Made by a program: the position numbers and the translations under genes. From Streptomyces sp. NBC_00775 (GTDB taxonomy: Bacteria > Actinomycetota > Actinomycetes > Streptomycetales > Streptomycetaceae), in assembly GCF_036347135.1 (NCBI RefSeq), contig NZ_CP108938.1, positions 4,526,001 to 4,590,000 of the forward strand: a stretch of DNA of 64,000 nucleotides. The letters run 5' to 3'. This document shows positions 8,877-17,141 of this stretch, piece after piece. Below the pieces are notes generated by a model, which saw nothing but the letters and a program-made list of their open reading frames with translations, was not told where the DNA came from and searched no databases. Each line of letters starts with the position of its first letter. The stretch's first letter is position 1.

Positions 8877-9626
8877 ATGGCCGAGCACTCCACGCCCCCG
8901 CACAAGCTCCTCATCGTGGAGGACGAGGCGAGCATCCGTGCCCTGCTGGAGTCGACGCTGCGGCTCACCGGTTACGACGTGAGCAGCGCGGACTCCGGGG
9001 CGGCCGCCCTGCGGGAGATGGAGCGGTTCGGCCCCGATCTGGTGCTCCTCGACGTGATGCTGCCCGACCTGGACGGCTTCGAGGTGACCCGGGCGATGCG
9101 GGCGGCCGGCAAGGACACCCCCGTACTGTTCCTGACCGCGCGCACCGACCTGTCCGACCGCATCGCCGGGCTGCGGTCCGGCGGCGACGACTACGTCACC
9201 AAGCCCTTCAGCCTCGAAGAGGTGCTGCTGCGGATCCAGGCGATCCTGCGCCGCACCGGCGTGGAGGAGCAGCCGTCCGGCGATCCGGACGACAACCGCA
9301 TCCTGCTCTTCGCCGACCTCCGGCTCGACGAGGTCGCGCACGAGGTGCACCGCGCGGACCGGTACGTTCCGCTCTCCCCCACCGAGTTCCAGCTGCTCGG
9401 CTACCTCATGACCAACGCCAACCGGGTGCTGAGCCGGACCCAGATCGTGCAGCACGTGTGGGGCTACGACTTCGCCGGTGACGCCCGCATCGTCGAGACG
9501 TATGTGAAGTATCTGCGCAAGAAGATCGACTGCGTCGAGCCGCCGCTGATCCACACGGTCCGCGGGGTCGGCTACTGCCTGCGGCTGCCGCGCGTCCCCG
9601 GCCAGGACCGGACCGCCGACCGGTGA
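8877..9626 (+). CDS. OmpR/PhoB-family response regulator
   Basis: A 249-residue regulator. The receiver domain (about 10-125) has the acidic pair in IVEDEAS, phospho-acceptor Asp59 in LLDVMLPD, and the conserved lysine in YVTKPFSLEE. The C-terminal winged helix (about 145-240) has YVPLSPTEFQLLGYLMTNAN, VWGYDF and VRGVGYCLR. It overlaps the sensor kinase gene by four bases (GTGA), so the two are translationally coupled. Resemblance to TrcR/PrrA-type actinobacterial regulators is by eye. It is not the KdpE of the adjacent kdp operon as far as can be told, because its partner kinase lacks KdpD features. Confidence 0.92.
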   Translation: MAEHSTPPHKLLIVEDEASIRALLESTLRLTGYDVSSADSGAAALREMERFGPDLVLLDVMLPDLDGFEVTRAMRAAGKDTPVLFLTARTDLSDRIAGLRSGGDDYVTKPFSLEEVLLRIQAILRRTGVEEQPSGDPDDNRILLFADLRLDEVAHEVHRADRYVPLSPTEFQLLGYLMTNANRVLSRTQIVQHVWGYDFAGDARIVETYVKYLRKKIDCVEPPLIHTVRGVGYCLRLPRVPGQDRTADR

Positions 9627-11188
9627 AACGGCGTCCGTTCGCACAATTTTTCGCACGACTCTTCGGACGGCTCTTCGGACGGCTCTTCGGACGGCGCCGG
9701 AATCGCCCGGCGGGCCTGCGGCGCCGTCTCGTCCTCGGCATCACCGTCGTCGCCACCACCGCGGTGCTGGCCGCCGAGGTCGTCGGCTTCGTCGTGCTGC
9801 GGTCCTGGCTGATGGACAGCCTCGACGACCAGCTCACCCACTTCCAGACACACCGCAAGGCGTACACGGACGCGGTGAGCGAGAAGGGGTTCCCCAGCAG
9901 GTTCACCACCCCCGGAGCGCTGCCTTCCGACTTCCGGATCTTCTTCTACGGCTCCGACGGCCACCTCCTGACCGCCTCGCTCGGCGACCCGCAGCCCTCG
10001 GAACCCGAGCTGGCGTTCTCGGCCGGCGACCTCGGTCTGACGGCGGGACGGCCCACGACCGTGCCCGCCACCATCGGCGACGGCCACTGGCGGGTCGTCC
10101 TGCGGGACGGCCCCGACGGCATGAAGTCGGTGGTCGCGCTGCCCATGGACACCGTGGACGGCGCCACCTCCAAGATCCTCCTGGTGGACGGCGTCCTGCT
10201 GGCCCTCACCATCGCCTGTGTCGTCCTGCTCGGCCGCTGGGTCGTCCGGCTGGGGCTCCTCCCACTGACCCGGATGGAGCGCACCGCCGAGGACATCACC
10301 GACGGCAACCTCGACCTGCGGCTGCCCGACACCGACGGGCGCACCGAGACCGGGCGGCTCGGCCGGGTCCTGAACACCATGCTCGAACGGCTCCAGGGCG
10401 CCCTGCGCGAACGCGAGACCTCCGAAGCCAGACTGCGCCGCTTCGTCGCCGACGCCGGCCATGAACTGCGGACGCCGCTGACCACGATCCAGGGCTTCGC
10501 CGAACTGGCGCTGCGCCACGAAGAGCAGCCCACCGAGGGCCGACGCGAGGCGAACCGGCTGATCGCCCAGAACGCCGAACGCATGAGCCTGCTCGTCGAC
10601 GATCTCCAACTGCTCGCCCAACTCGACCAGGAACCCTCCTACCGCCAGGACCCGGTCGACCTCCTGTCCCTGGCCGCCGACGCCGTGAGCGCCGCCGCGT
10701 TGGGCGCTCCCGACCGCCCGATCACTCTCGGCTCCCTCTCTCCGGAGGCGGCGGAACTGGAGCTGGTGGAGACCGCCGGTGATCCGCACCGGCTGCGGCA
10801 GGTCGTCGAGAACCTGATCTCCAACGCGCGGACCCACACTCCCGCGGGCACCCCCGTCCACGTACGCGTCGGAACGGGCCTGGCGGGTCCTGCCACGGGC
10901 GGTGTGGACACGCCCGGCCGCACCAGCGCCTCCCCGCCCCTCCCGTATGGCACCCCCGTCGCGGTACTGGAGATCGCCGACGAAGGTCCGGGTCTGGCCC
11001 CCGAGGACGCCCAGCGCGTCTTCGAACGCTTCTACCGCGTCGACCCGGCCCGTTCCCGCAGCCAGGGCGGCAGCGGGCTCGGCCTCGCCATCGCCGCCGC
11101 GATCGCCCAGGGCCACGCCGGCCGCCTGGAACTGGACACCGCCCCGGGCAAGGGCTGCACGTTCCGGCTCGTCCTCCCGCAGACCTGA
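9623..11188 (+). CDS. sensor histidine kinase, partner of the upstream response regulator
   Basis: A 521-residue membrane kinase. Two transmembrane segments (about 37-60 and 190-210) flank an extracytoplasmic sensor of about 130 residues; a HAMP linker (to about 265) precedes the dimerisation helix with His280 in DAGHELRTPLTT. The ATPase boxes follow: VENLISNARTH (N), IADEGPGLAPED (G1), GGSGLGLAI (G2). The N-terminus has three tandem LFGR units from repeated CGGCTCTTCGGA, so this basic arm could vary in length between strains. GTG start, coupled to the regulator. The signal is unknown. Confidence 0.92.
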   Translation: MKRRPFAQFFARLFGRLFGRLFGRRRNRPAGLRRRLVLGITVVATTAVLAAEVVGFVVLRSWLMDSLDDQLTHFQTHRKAYTDAVSEKGFPSRFTTPGALPSDFRIFFYGSDGHLLTASLGDPQPSEPELAFSAGDLGLTAGRPTTVPATIGDGHWRVVLRDGPDGMKSVVALPMDTVDGATSKILLVDGVLLALTIACVVLLGRWVVRLGLLPLTRMERTAEDITDGNLDLRLPDTDGRTETGRLGRVLNTMLERLQGALRERETSEARLRRFVADAGHELRTPLTTIQGFAELALRHEEQPTEGRREANRLIAQNAERMSLLVDDLQLLAQLDQEPSYRQDPVDLLSLAADAVSAAALGAPDRPITLGSLSPEAAELELVETAGDPHRLRQVVENLISNARTHTPAGTPVHVRVGTGLAGPATGGVDTPGRTSASPPLPYGTPVAVLEIADEGPGLAPEDAQRVFERFYRVDPARSRSQGGSGLGLAIAAAIAQGHAGRLELDTAPGKGCTFRLVLPQT

Positions 11189-11227
11189 ACTTCCGAGGCC
11201 CGTGCGCGCTGGGGGCGTGGTGTCTTC

Positions 11228-11362
11228 TTCGCCCCCGCCGCCCCTACCCGTTCCATCCTTCTGGGGCTCCGCCCCAGACCCCGTTCGGTCGTGTGTCGGC
11301 TGCGGGTTAGTGGGGGCTGGTCGCGCGGTTCCCCGCGCCTCAAGAGGCGCGGGTCCAGCCGC
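11228..11362. repeat. intergenic modular repeat, copy A (degenerate)
   Basis: The first module CGCCCCCGCCGCCCCTACC, a GGGGCTCCGCCCC hairpin, the linker GTCGGCTGCGGGTT and a short hairpin (CCCGCGCCT at 11332-11340 against AGGCGCGGG at 11345-11353) occur in the same order as in the other copies. It lies between the 3' ends of the kinase and kdpC genes. Confidence 0.8.
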
Positions 11363-11380
11363 GCAGGGCCCATCAGCCCG

Positions 11381-12049
11381 TCAGCTCTTCGCCACGAGTT
11401 CCTTCAGCGCGATGTTGAGTTCGAGGACGTTGACGCGGGGCTCGCCGATGAAGCCGAGGGTGCGGCCCTCGGTGTGCTCGTCGACCAGCTTCTGGACCTG
11501 GGCGACGGACAGGTTGTTCTTCTCGGCGATCCGGTGGACCTGGATGTCGGCGTACTCCGGGGAGATCGCCGGGTCCAGGCCGGAGCCGGAGGACGTCACC
11601 GCGTCGGCGGGTACGTCGGAGGCCTTGACCGTGTAGCCGCCCGCCGAGTTGTCCTTGATGACGGCGGCCTTGGCGTCCTTGACCCACTTGATCAGGTCGG
11701 CGTTGTCACCGGAACGGTTGGTGGCACCGGACAGGATCAGCTTGTACTGGGTGTTGACCGAGTTCACACCCAACCCGTTCTGTGGACGGCCCTGGAACCA
11801 CTTCAGGTCGGGCTCCGGCGTCTCCTGCCCCTTCTTCAGCGGCAGGTTGTAGGCCTGGCCGATGAGGGAGGAGCCGACGACCTTGCCGTTGGACTTGATC
11901 TCCGAGCCGTTCGCCTTGTCGGAGAAGAGACCTTGGGCCACACCCGTGATGGCGAGCGGATAGATCACGCCTGTGACCAGAGTCAACACGAGCAGCGCTC
12001 GCAGGCCGGCCCAGAGCAACCGGGCCGTGTTCGTAACCGAGTTGTTCAT
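11381..12049 (-). CDS. kdpC: potassium-transporting ATPase KdpC subunit
   Basis: A 222-residue protein with one N-terminal membrane segment (about 12-35, LWAGLRALLVLTLVTGVIYP) and a periplasm-side domain. Family marks include GSSLIGQ, FQGRP, SGATN, DAVTSSGSGLDP and the C-terminal EPRVNVLELN. KdpC stabilises the KdpFABC high-affinity K+ pump. It is the last gene of the leftward operon, five bases after kdpB. Somewhat longer than the usual 190 residues, with an extra lysine-rich stretch around DAKAAVIKDNSAGG. Confidence 0.96.
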   Translation of the reverse strand: MNNSVTNTARLLWAGLRALLVLTLVTGVIYPLAITGVAQGLFSDKANGSEIKSNGKVVGSSLIGQAYNLPLKKGQETPEPDLKWFQGRPQNGLGVNSVNTQYKLILSGATNRSGDNADLIKWVKDAKAAVIKDNSAGGYTVKASDVPADAVTSSGSGLDPAISPEYADIQVHRIAEKNNLSVAQVQKLVDEHTEGRTLGFIGEPRVNVLELNIALKELVAKS

Positions 12050-12054
12050 GGGGA

Positions 12055-14208
12055 TCAGCCGATTCCGGGGATGAGGGAGATGAGCAGGTCGATGATCTTG
12101 ATGCCGATGAAGGGCGCGATCAGTCCGCCGATGCCGTAGATCCCGAGGTTGCGGCGGAGCATCTTGTCGGCGCTCATCGGCCGGTACTGCACACCCCGCA
12201 GGGCGAGCGGCACCAGCGCGATGATGATCAGCGCGTTGAAGATGACCGCGGACAGGATCGCGGAGTCGGGCGAGGACAGGTGCATGATGTTCAGCTTGTC
12301 CAGGCCCGGGTAGACCGCCGCGAACAGCGCCGGGATGATCGCGAAGTACTTCGCGACGTCGTTGGCGATCGAGAAGGTCGTCAGCGCACCACGGGTGATC
12401 AGCAGTTGCTTGCCGATCTCCACGATCTCGATGAGCTTGGTGGGGTTGGAGTCCAGGTCCACCATGTTCCCGGCCTCCTTGGCGGCCGAGGTACCGGTGT
12501 TCATGGCCACACCCACGTCGGCCTGGGCCAGCGCCGGCGCGTCGTTCGTGCCGTCACCGGTCATCGCGACGAGCTTGCCGCCCGCCTGCTCCCGCTTGAT
12601 GAGCGCCATCTTGTCCTCGGGAGTCGCCTCCGCGAGGAAGTCGTCGACGCCGGCCTCGTCCGCGATCGCCTTGGCCGTCAGCGGGTTGTCACCCGTGATC
12701 ATGACGGTCTTGATGCCCATGCGGCGCAGCTCGTCGAACCGCTCGCGCATGCCTTCCTTGACGACGTCCTTGAGGTGGATGACACCAAGGACGCGGGCGC
12801 CCTCACTGTCCTCCACGGCCACGAGCAGCGGCGTACCGCCCGCCTCGGAGATCCGGCTGGACAGGGTGTCGGCGTCCTCGGACACCTCGCCGCCCTGCTC
12901 CCGCACCCAGGCGATGACCGAACCGGCCGCGCCCTTACGGATCTTGCGCCCGTCGACGTCCACACCCGACATACGGGTCTGGGCGGTGAAGGCGATCCAC
13001 TCGGCACCGGCGAGCTCGCCCTGGTGCCGCTCGCGCAGCCCGTACTTCTCCTTCGCCAGGACGACGATGGAGCGGCCCTCGGGCGTCTCGTCGGCCAGCG
13101 ACGAGAGCTGGGCGGCGTCGGCGACCTCGGGCTCGGTGGTGCCGGTCACCGGAACGAACTCGGAGGCCTGGCGGTTGCCGAGGGTGATGGTGCCGGTCTT
13201 GTCGAGGAGCAGGGTCGACACGTCGCCCGCCGCCTCAACTGCCCTGCCGGACATGGCGAGTACGTTCCGCTGCACCAGCCGGTCCATGCCCGCGATACCG
13301 ATCGCGGAGAGCAGGGCACCGATCGTGGTCGGGATCAGGCAGACCAGGAGGGCCACCAGGACGACCATCGTGAGATGCGTGCCCGCGTAGTCCGCGAACG
13401 GGGGCAGGGTCGCCACCGCGAGCAGGAAGACGATCGTGAGCGAGGCGAGCAGGATGTTCAGCGCGATCTCGTTGGGCGTCTTCTGCCGCGCGGCGCCCTC
13501 GACCAGGGCGATCATCCGGTCGATGAAGGTCTCGCCCGGCTTCGTCGTGATCTTGATGACGATCCGGTCGGAGAGGACCTTCGTACCGCCGGTGACGGCC
13601 GAGCGGTCGCCGCCGGACTCGCGGATGACGGGAGCCGATTCACCGGTGATGGCCGACTCGTCGACCGAGGCGACACCTTCGACGACGTCACCGTCGCCGG
13701 GGATGATGTCGCCCGCCTCGCAGACGACCAGGTCACCGACGCGCAGCTCGGTGCCGGGCACCTGCTCCTCGCTCTTGCCGTCCGAGGAGAGACGACGGGC
13801 CACCGTGTCGGTCTTGGCCTTGCGCAGGGTGTCCGCCTGCGCCTTGCCGCGGCCCTCGGCCACCGCCTCCGCCAGGTTGGCGAAGATCACGGTCAGCCAC
13901 AGCCAAGCGCTGATCGCCCAGCCGAACCAGTCGCTCGGGTCCTTGAAGGAGAAGACCGTCGTCAGCACCGAGCCGACCAGCACCACGAACATCACGGGGG
14001 ACTTGACCATCACCCGCGGATCGAGCTTGCGGAAGGCGTCCGGCAGCGACTTGAGCAGCTGCTTGGGGTCGAAGAGACCCGCGCCCACACGTCCTTCGTC
14101 GGGCTTGTGGCCGGTCGGCACATCGCTGTGCGGCGCCCGGGTCGGAGTGGCTGTGGACATCGAGTCCTCTTGATCCTCTGAACGGGACTTCTCTATACGA
14201 GTGGTCAT
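12055..14208 (-). CDS. kdpB: potassium-transporting ATPase KdpB catalytic subunit
   Basis: A P-type ATPase of 717 residues from ATG 14208, which overlaps the kdpA stop as ATGA; an alternative ATG at 14160 would give 701 residues, nearer the family norm. The phosphorylated Asp sits in [12 protein letters not shown] (about residue 336). Also present are the actuator motif [22 protein letters not shown], and the hinge [12 protein letters not shown]. KdpB hydrolyses ATP to energise K+ import through KdpA. The hydrophilic first 30 residues are Ser/Asp-rich and poorly conserved. Confidence 0.97.
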   Translation of the reverse strand: MTTRIEKSRSEDQEDSMSTATPTRAPHSDVPTGHKPDEGRVGAGLFDPKQLLKSLPDAFRKLDPRVMVKSPVMFVVLVGSVLTTVFSFKDPSDWFGWAISAWLWLTVIFANLAEAVAEGRGKAQADTLRKAKTDTVARRLSSDGKSEEQVPGTELRVGDLVVCEAGDIIPGDGDVVEGVASVDESAITGESAPVIRESGGDRSAVTGGTKVLSDRIVIKITTKPGETFIDRMIALVEGAARQKTPNEIALNILLASLTIVFLLAVATLPPFADYAGTHLTMVVLVALLVCLIPTTIGALLSAIGIAGMDRLVQRNVLAMSGRAVEAAGDVSTLLLDKTGTITLGNRQASEFVPVTGTTEPEVADAAQLSSLADETPEGRSIVVLAKEKYGLRERHQGELAGAEWIAFTAQTRMSGVDVDGRKIRKGAAGSVIAWVREQGGEVSEDADTLSSRISEAGGTPLLVAVEDSEGARVLGVIHLKDVVKEGMRERFDELRRMGIKTVMITGDNPLTAKAIADEAGVDDFLAEATPEDKMALIKREQAGGKLVAMTGDGTNDAPALAQADVGVAMNTGTSAAKEAGNMVDLDSNPTKLIEIVEIGKQLLITRGALTTFSIANDVAKYFAIIPALFAAVYPGLDKLNIMHLSSPDSAILSAVIFNALIIIALVPLALRGVQYRPMSADKMLRRNLGIYGIGGLIAPFIGIKIIDLLISLIPGIG

Positions 14209-15869
14209 GGCGCCAGCCCCTCGGCCAGCGGACCCAGCGCGAGCGCCGGGAAGTAGGTCAGACCGGTGATGATCAGGATCGCGCCCACGAGGAGGCCGGT
14301 GAACAGCGGCTTCTCGGTGCGCAGGGTGCCCGCGGTCGCCGGGACCGGCTTCTGCTCGGCGAGCGAACCGGCCAGCGCCAGGACGAAGATCATCGGCACG
14401 AAGCGGCCGAGCAGCATGGCCAGCCCGATGGTGGTGTTGAACCACTGGGTGTCGGCGTTCAGACCGGCGAAGGCCGAGCCGTTGTTGTTGGCGCCGGACG
14501 TGTAGGCGTACAGGATCTCGGAGAATCCGTGCGCCCCGCTGTTGGTCATCGAGTGGCCCGGGGTGGGCAGGGCCATCGCCGCGGCGGTGAAGATGAGCAC
14601 CAGCGCCGGGGTGACGAGGATGTAGCAGGCCGCGAACTTGATCTCACGGGTGCCGATCTTCTTGCCCAGGTACTCGGGGGTGCGGCCGACCATCAGGCCG
14701 GCGATGAACACCGCGATGATCGCCATGATCAGCATGCCGTAGAGGCCGGAGCCGGTACCGCCGGGCGCGATCTCGCCGAGCTGCATGCCCAGCATGGTGA
14801 TGCCGCCGCCGAGGCCGGTGAACGAGGAGTGGAAGGAGTCCACCGCACCGGTCGAGGTCAGCGTGGTCGCCACCGCGAAGATGGACGAGCCGCCGACGCC
14901 GAAGCGGGTCTCCTTGCCCTCCATCGCGCCACCGGCGATCTGGAACGCCGGGCCGTGGTGGGCGAACTCGGTCCACATCATCAGGGCGGTGAAGCCGATC
15001 CAGATGGTGACCATCGTGGCGAGGATCGCGTAGCCCTGCTTCAGGCTGCCGACCATCCGGCCGAAGGTCCGCGTCAGCGCGAACGGGATCAGCAGGATCA
15101 GGAAGATCTCGAAGAGGTTGGAGAACGGGTTGGGGTTCTCGAAGGGGTGGGCCGAGTTGGCGTTGAAGTAACCGCCACCGTTGGTGCCGACCTCCTTGAT
15201 GGCCTCCTGCGAGGCGACCGCGCCGCCGTTCCACTGCTGGGAGCCGCCGAAGAACTGGCCGACCGAGTGGATGCCGGAGAAGTTCTGGATCGTGCCGCAG
15301 GCGACCAGGATGATCGCGGCGACGACAGACAGCGGCAGCAGGATGCGGACGACACCGCGCACCAGGTCGGCCCAGAAGTTGCCGAGCTCACCGGTGCGGG
15401 AGCGGGAGAAGCCGCGCACGAGGGCGACGGCCACCGCGATGCCGACGGCGGCGGAGACGAAGTTCTGGACGGCCAGACCGGCGGTCTGCACGACGTGGCC
15501 CATGGCCTGCTCGCCGTAGTACGACTGCCAGTTGGTGTTCGTCACGAAGGACGCGGCGGTGTTGAACGCCTGGTCCGGGTCGATGGACTTGAAGCCGAGA
15601 GAGCCGGGCAGCGAACCCTGGACGCGCTGGAGGACGTACAGGAAGAGCACGCTGACGGCGGAGAAGGCGAGGACGCCGCGCAGGTACGCGGGCCAGCGCA
15701 TCTCCGTGTTCGGGTCGGCGCCGATGCCCTTGTAGATCCACTTCTCGACGCGCAGGTGCTTGTCGGAGGAGTAGACCTTGGCCATGTAGTCGCCGAGGGG
15801 ACGGTAGGCGAGTGCCAGTGCCGCTATGAGAGCGAGCAGCTGGAGCACGCCGGCGAGGACGGGGCTCAT
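14205..15869 (-). CDS. kdpA: potassium-transporting ATPase KdpA channel subunit
   Basis: A 554-residue protein with about ten membrane segments and the four degenerate selectivity-filter regions of the SKT superfamily, for example [48 protein letters not shown] and [16 protein letters not shown]. KdpA selects and binds K+ within KdpFABC. It starts eight bases after the kdpF stop and overlaps kdpB by four bases, consistent with a single operon. Confidence 0.97.
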   Translation of the reverse strand: MSPVLAGVLQLLALIAALALAYRPLGDYMAKVYSSDKHLRVEKWIYKGIGADPNTEMRWPAYLRGVLAFSAVSVLFLYVLQRVQGSLPGSLGFKSIDPDQAFNTAASFVTNTNWQSYYGEQAMGHVVQTAGLAVQNFVSAAVGIAVAVALVRGFSRSRTGELGNFWADLVRGVVRILLPLSVVAAIILVACGTIQNFSGIHSVGQFFGGSQQWNGGAVASQEAIKEVGTNGGGYFNANSAHPFENPNPFSNLFEIFLILLIPFALTRTFGRMVGSLKQGYAILATMVTIWIGFTALMMWTEFAHHGPAFQIAGGAMEGKETRFGVGGSSIFAVATTLTSTGAVDSFHSSFTGLGGGITMLGMQLGEIAPGGTGSGLYGMLIMAIIAVFIAGLMVGRTPEYLGKKIGTREIKFAACYILVTPALVLIFTAAAMALPTPGHSMTNSGAHGFSEILYAYTSGANNNGSAFAGLNADTQWFNTTIGLAMLLGRFVPMIFVLALAGSLAEQKPVPATAGTLRTEKPLFTGLLVGAILIITGLTYFPALALGPLAEGLAP

Positions 15870-15877
15870 GTCGGTGC

Positions 15878-15967
15878 TCAGAACCTCTCGGGGAAGACGA
15901 GGGCGAGGATGAGATAGCCCAGCAGGGAGACGGCCACGACGAGGCCGACGATGTTCTCGGCGGTCAC
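15878..15967 (-). CDS. kdpF: KdpF, small stabilising subunit of the Kdp pump
   Basis: A 29-residue peptide from a GTG start, almost entirely one membrane helix ([20 protein letters not shown]) ending in ERF. Size, sequence and position immediately before kdpA identify KdpF. Its GTG overlaps the stop of a 27-codon upstream ORF as GTGA, so translation is probably coupled to that ORF. Confidence 0.9.
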   Translation of the reverse strand: MTAENIVGLVVAVSLLGYLILALVFPERF

Positions 15968-16047
15968 AGCTTGGTCACCCCCTTGGCGACGAGGGCCACC
16001 AGCGCGAACACCGCGATCGTGGTGACGACGAAGGCCACGTCGGCCAT
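15964..16047 (-). CDS. 27-residue hydrophobic peptide encoded ahead of kdpF
   Basis: ATG 16047 is preceded by AGGAG at ideal spacing. The product opens [20 protein letters not shown] and ends AKGVTKL: a single helix with a positive tail. Its TGA overlaps the kdpF GTG by four bases. Size and helix resemble KdpF, so it may be a second KdpF-like subunit or a coupling peptide for the operon. It is too short for most gene callers. I am confident it is translated; the function is inference only. Confidence 0.72.
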   Translation of the reverse strand: MADVAFVVTTIAVFALVALVAKGVTKL

Positions 16048-16180
16048 CGTGAGCTCCTAGAAGAGGTTCGGAAACGGATCGGACGGTTAGAGCAAAGCTC
16101 CTCCGTGGCCGGAATCGACCGGCGTTGACGGCTCCCATACGGGGCGCGGTACGCCTTTGACGCATCCCTTACGGACACCT

Positions 16181-16198
16181 TCGGAACCCGGGTTCCGA
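16181..16198. promoter_or_regulatory. perfect 18-bp palindrome upstream of the kdp operon
   Basis: TCGGAACCCGGGTTCCGA is self-complementary throughout and lies about 134 bp upstream of the first kdp peptide. It is a candidate binding site for a dimeric regulator; which one is unknown. Confidence 0.5.
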
Positions 16199-16263
16199 GA
16201 CATGCGGACCCCTGTTCCAGGAAGGCCCGACGCGTCCGCGAGCTGGCACTTCGCGGCGCCGCG

Positions 16264-16305
16264 CTGAACGTCACCGCACGAACGCACTGAACGTCACCGC
16301 ACGAA
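16264..16305. repeat. 19-bp direct repeat pair upstream of kdp
   Basis: CTGAACGTCACCGCACGAA occurs at 16264-16282 and again, identical, at 16287-16305, a 23-bp period (about two helical turns). Response regulators often bind such repeats, so this is a candidate site for K+ control of kdp or for the divergent gene. Confidence 0.6.
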
Positions 16306-16496
16306 AAGGGCCGCGCACGCGGGGAAGCGGTGCGCGGCTCCGCACAGGTTGTGCCCACCCGTGGCCGCGCGCGTACGTCTCTTGCGCGTTCTTCGCGCCG
16401 AAGCCCGGGACCTTGTCGAATCCTTGACGCCCCGGCCCGTCAGAGACCCGTCAAGGCATGCTGCCTCCGGCCTCCCGGGTCACTACCGTCGGTCTT

Positions 16497-17042
16497 ATGG
16501 AACGCCGCAACGACGCGGTCGACGCACCCACCCCGCCGCCCGCGGAAGTGGCGTACGACCGCCTCTGGGCCCGGGACGTGCGCAGCGCGATCCGCTGTGC
16601 CGGCGTACTCCTCGCCCTTCTGCTGCTGATCGACCGGGCCGCCGGCACCCTCACAGACCCGCGGGCCCTGCTGTGGGTCACACTCGCGGTAGTGCTGTTC
16701 CTGGTCCTCTGCCCCGTCCGGGTCGCCGCCGGTGAGGGCTGGCTGACCTCGCGCGGGCTGCTGCGCGCGCGGCGGGTGCGGACCGACCATCTGGTGTCGG
16801 TGCGCTGTCTGGACGGCGTGGGCCGGCGGCTCGTCCTGCGGGACACGTTCGGCGCGCGCGTCGAGATCAACCCCCAGGTCCTGGTCTCCAACCCCCAGCT
16901 GTGGCACCGCCTGGACGAGGACGCGCGCGTCTCCGCCCTCCGCGGCTCGCTCCTGTGCGGGGCGACCGCGCTGCGCCACGTGTCGGACCGGATCGACCGC
17001 GAGACGGCGCAGACGGTGTTCAAGGTGTCGGGGCTGGAGTGA
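16497..17042 (+). CDS. small membrane protein, PH-like domain
   Basis: A 181-residue protein. Two hydrophobic segments (about 38-55 and 63-85) form a hairpin, followed by GWLTSRGLLRARRVRTDHLV and VLRDTFGARVEINPQVLVSN, which look like the beta-rich part of a bacterial PH-like domain. Start ATG 16497 is favoured over 16458 because hydrophilic sequence normally begins there. It runs divergently from kdp and ahead of the KimA-like gene. Function unknown. Confidence 0.7.
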   Translation: MERRNDAVDAPTPPPAEVAYDRLWARDVRSAIRCAGVLLALLLLIDRAAGTLTDPRALLWVTLAVVLFLVLCPVRVAAGEGWLTSRGLLRARRVRTDHLVSVRCLDGVGRRLVLRDTFGARVEINPQVLVSNPQLWHRLDEDARVSALRGSLLCGATALRHVSDRIDRETAQTVFKVSGLE

Positions 17043-17141
17043 GGAGCGGATGGGAGCCAGGAGCAGGGCTGGGGAGAGGAGCAGGGCCGGAGTGAGTGTC
17101 GGGGCCCCCTCAGTCCCCCTCCCCCGGCTTACCCTCCGCCC

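Larger units (their letters stand above)
16048..16496. other. kdp upstream region between divergent genes
   Basis: About 450 bp lie between the first kdp peptide and the divergent 16497 gene. It contains the 18-bp palindrome at 16181-16198 and the 19-bp direct repeat at 16264-16305, described separately. No other gene is apparent. No c-di-AMP riboswitch could be recognised by eye. Confidence 0.5.

Noticed and set aside
8877..11188. kdpDE for the neighbouring kdp operon
   Set aside because: The kinase has only two membrane segments, a periplasmic sensor and HAMP; the KdpD N-terminal sensor and USP domains and four-helix membrane region are missing.
12280..14181. Long plus-strand open frame of 633 codons opposite kdpB
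   Set aside because: Antisense shadow of a well-conserved P-type ATPase gene; composition rich in Gly, Arg, Asp and His, as expected for the complement of high-GC3 codons. The same applies to long frames opposite 5350-6771, 14205-15869, 21647-23608 and 42435-44168.
16048..16496. c-di-AMP (ydaO) riboswitch upstream of kdp
   Set aside because: Some kdp operons carry one, so I looked for the conserved GGG-GAACCA and pseudoknot-type motifs on the minus strand. They could not be found, although a covariance search would be decisive.
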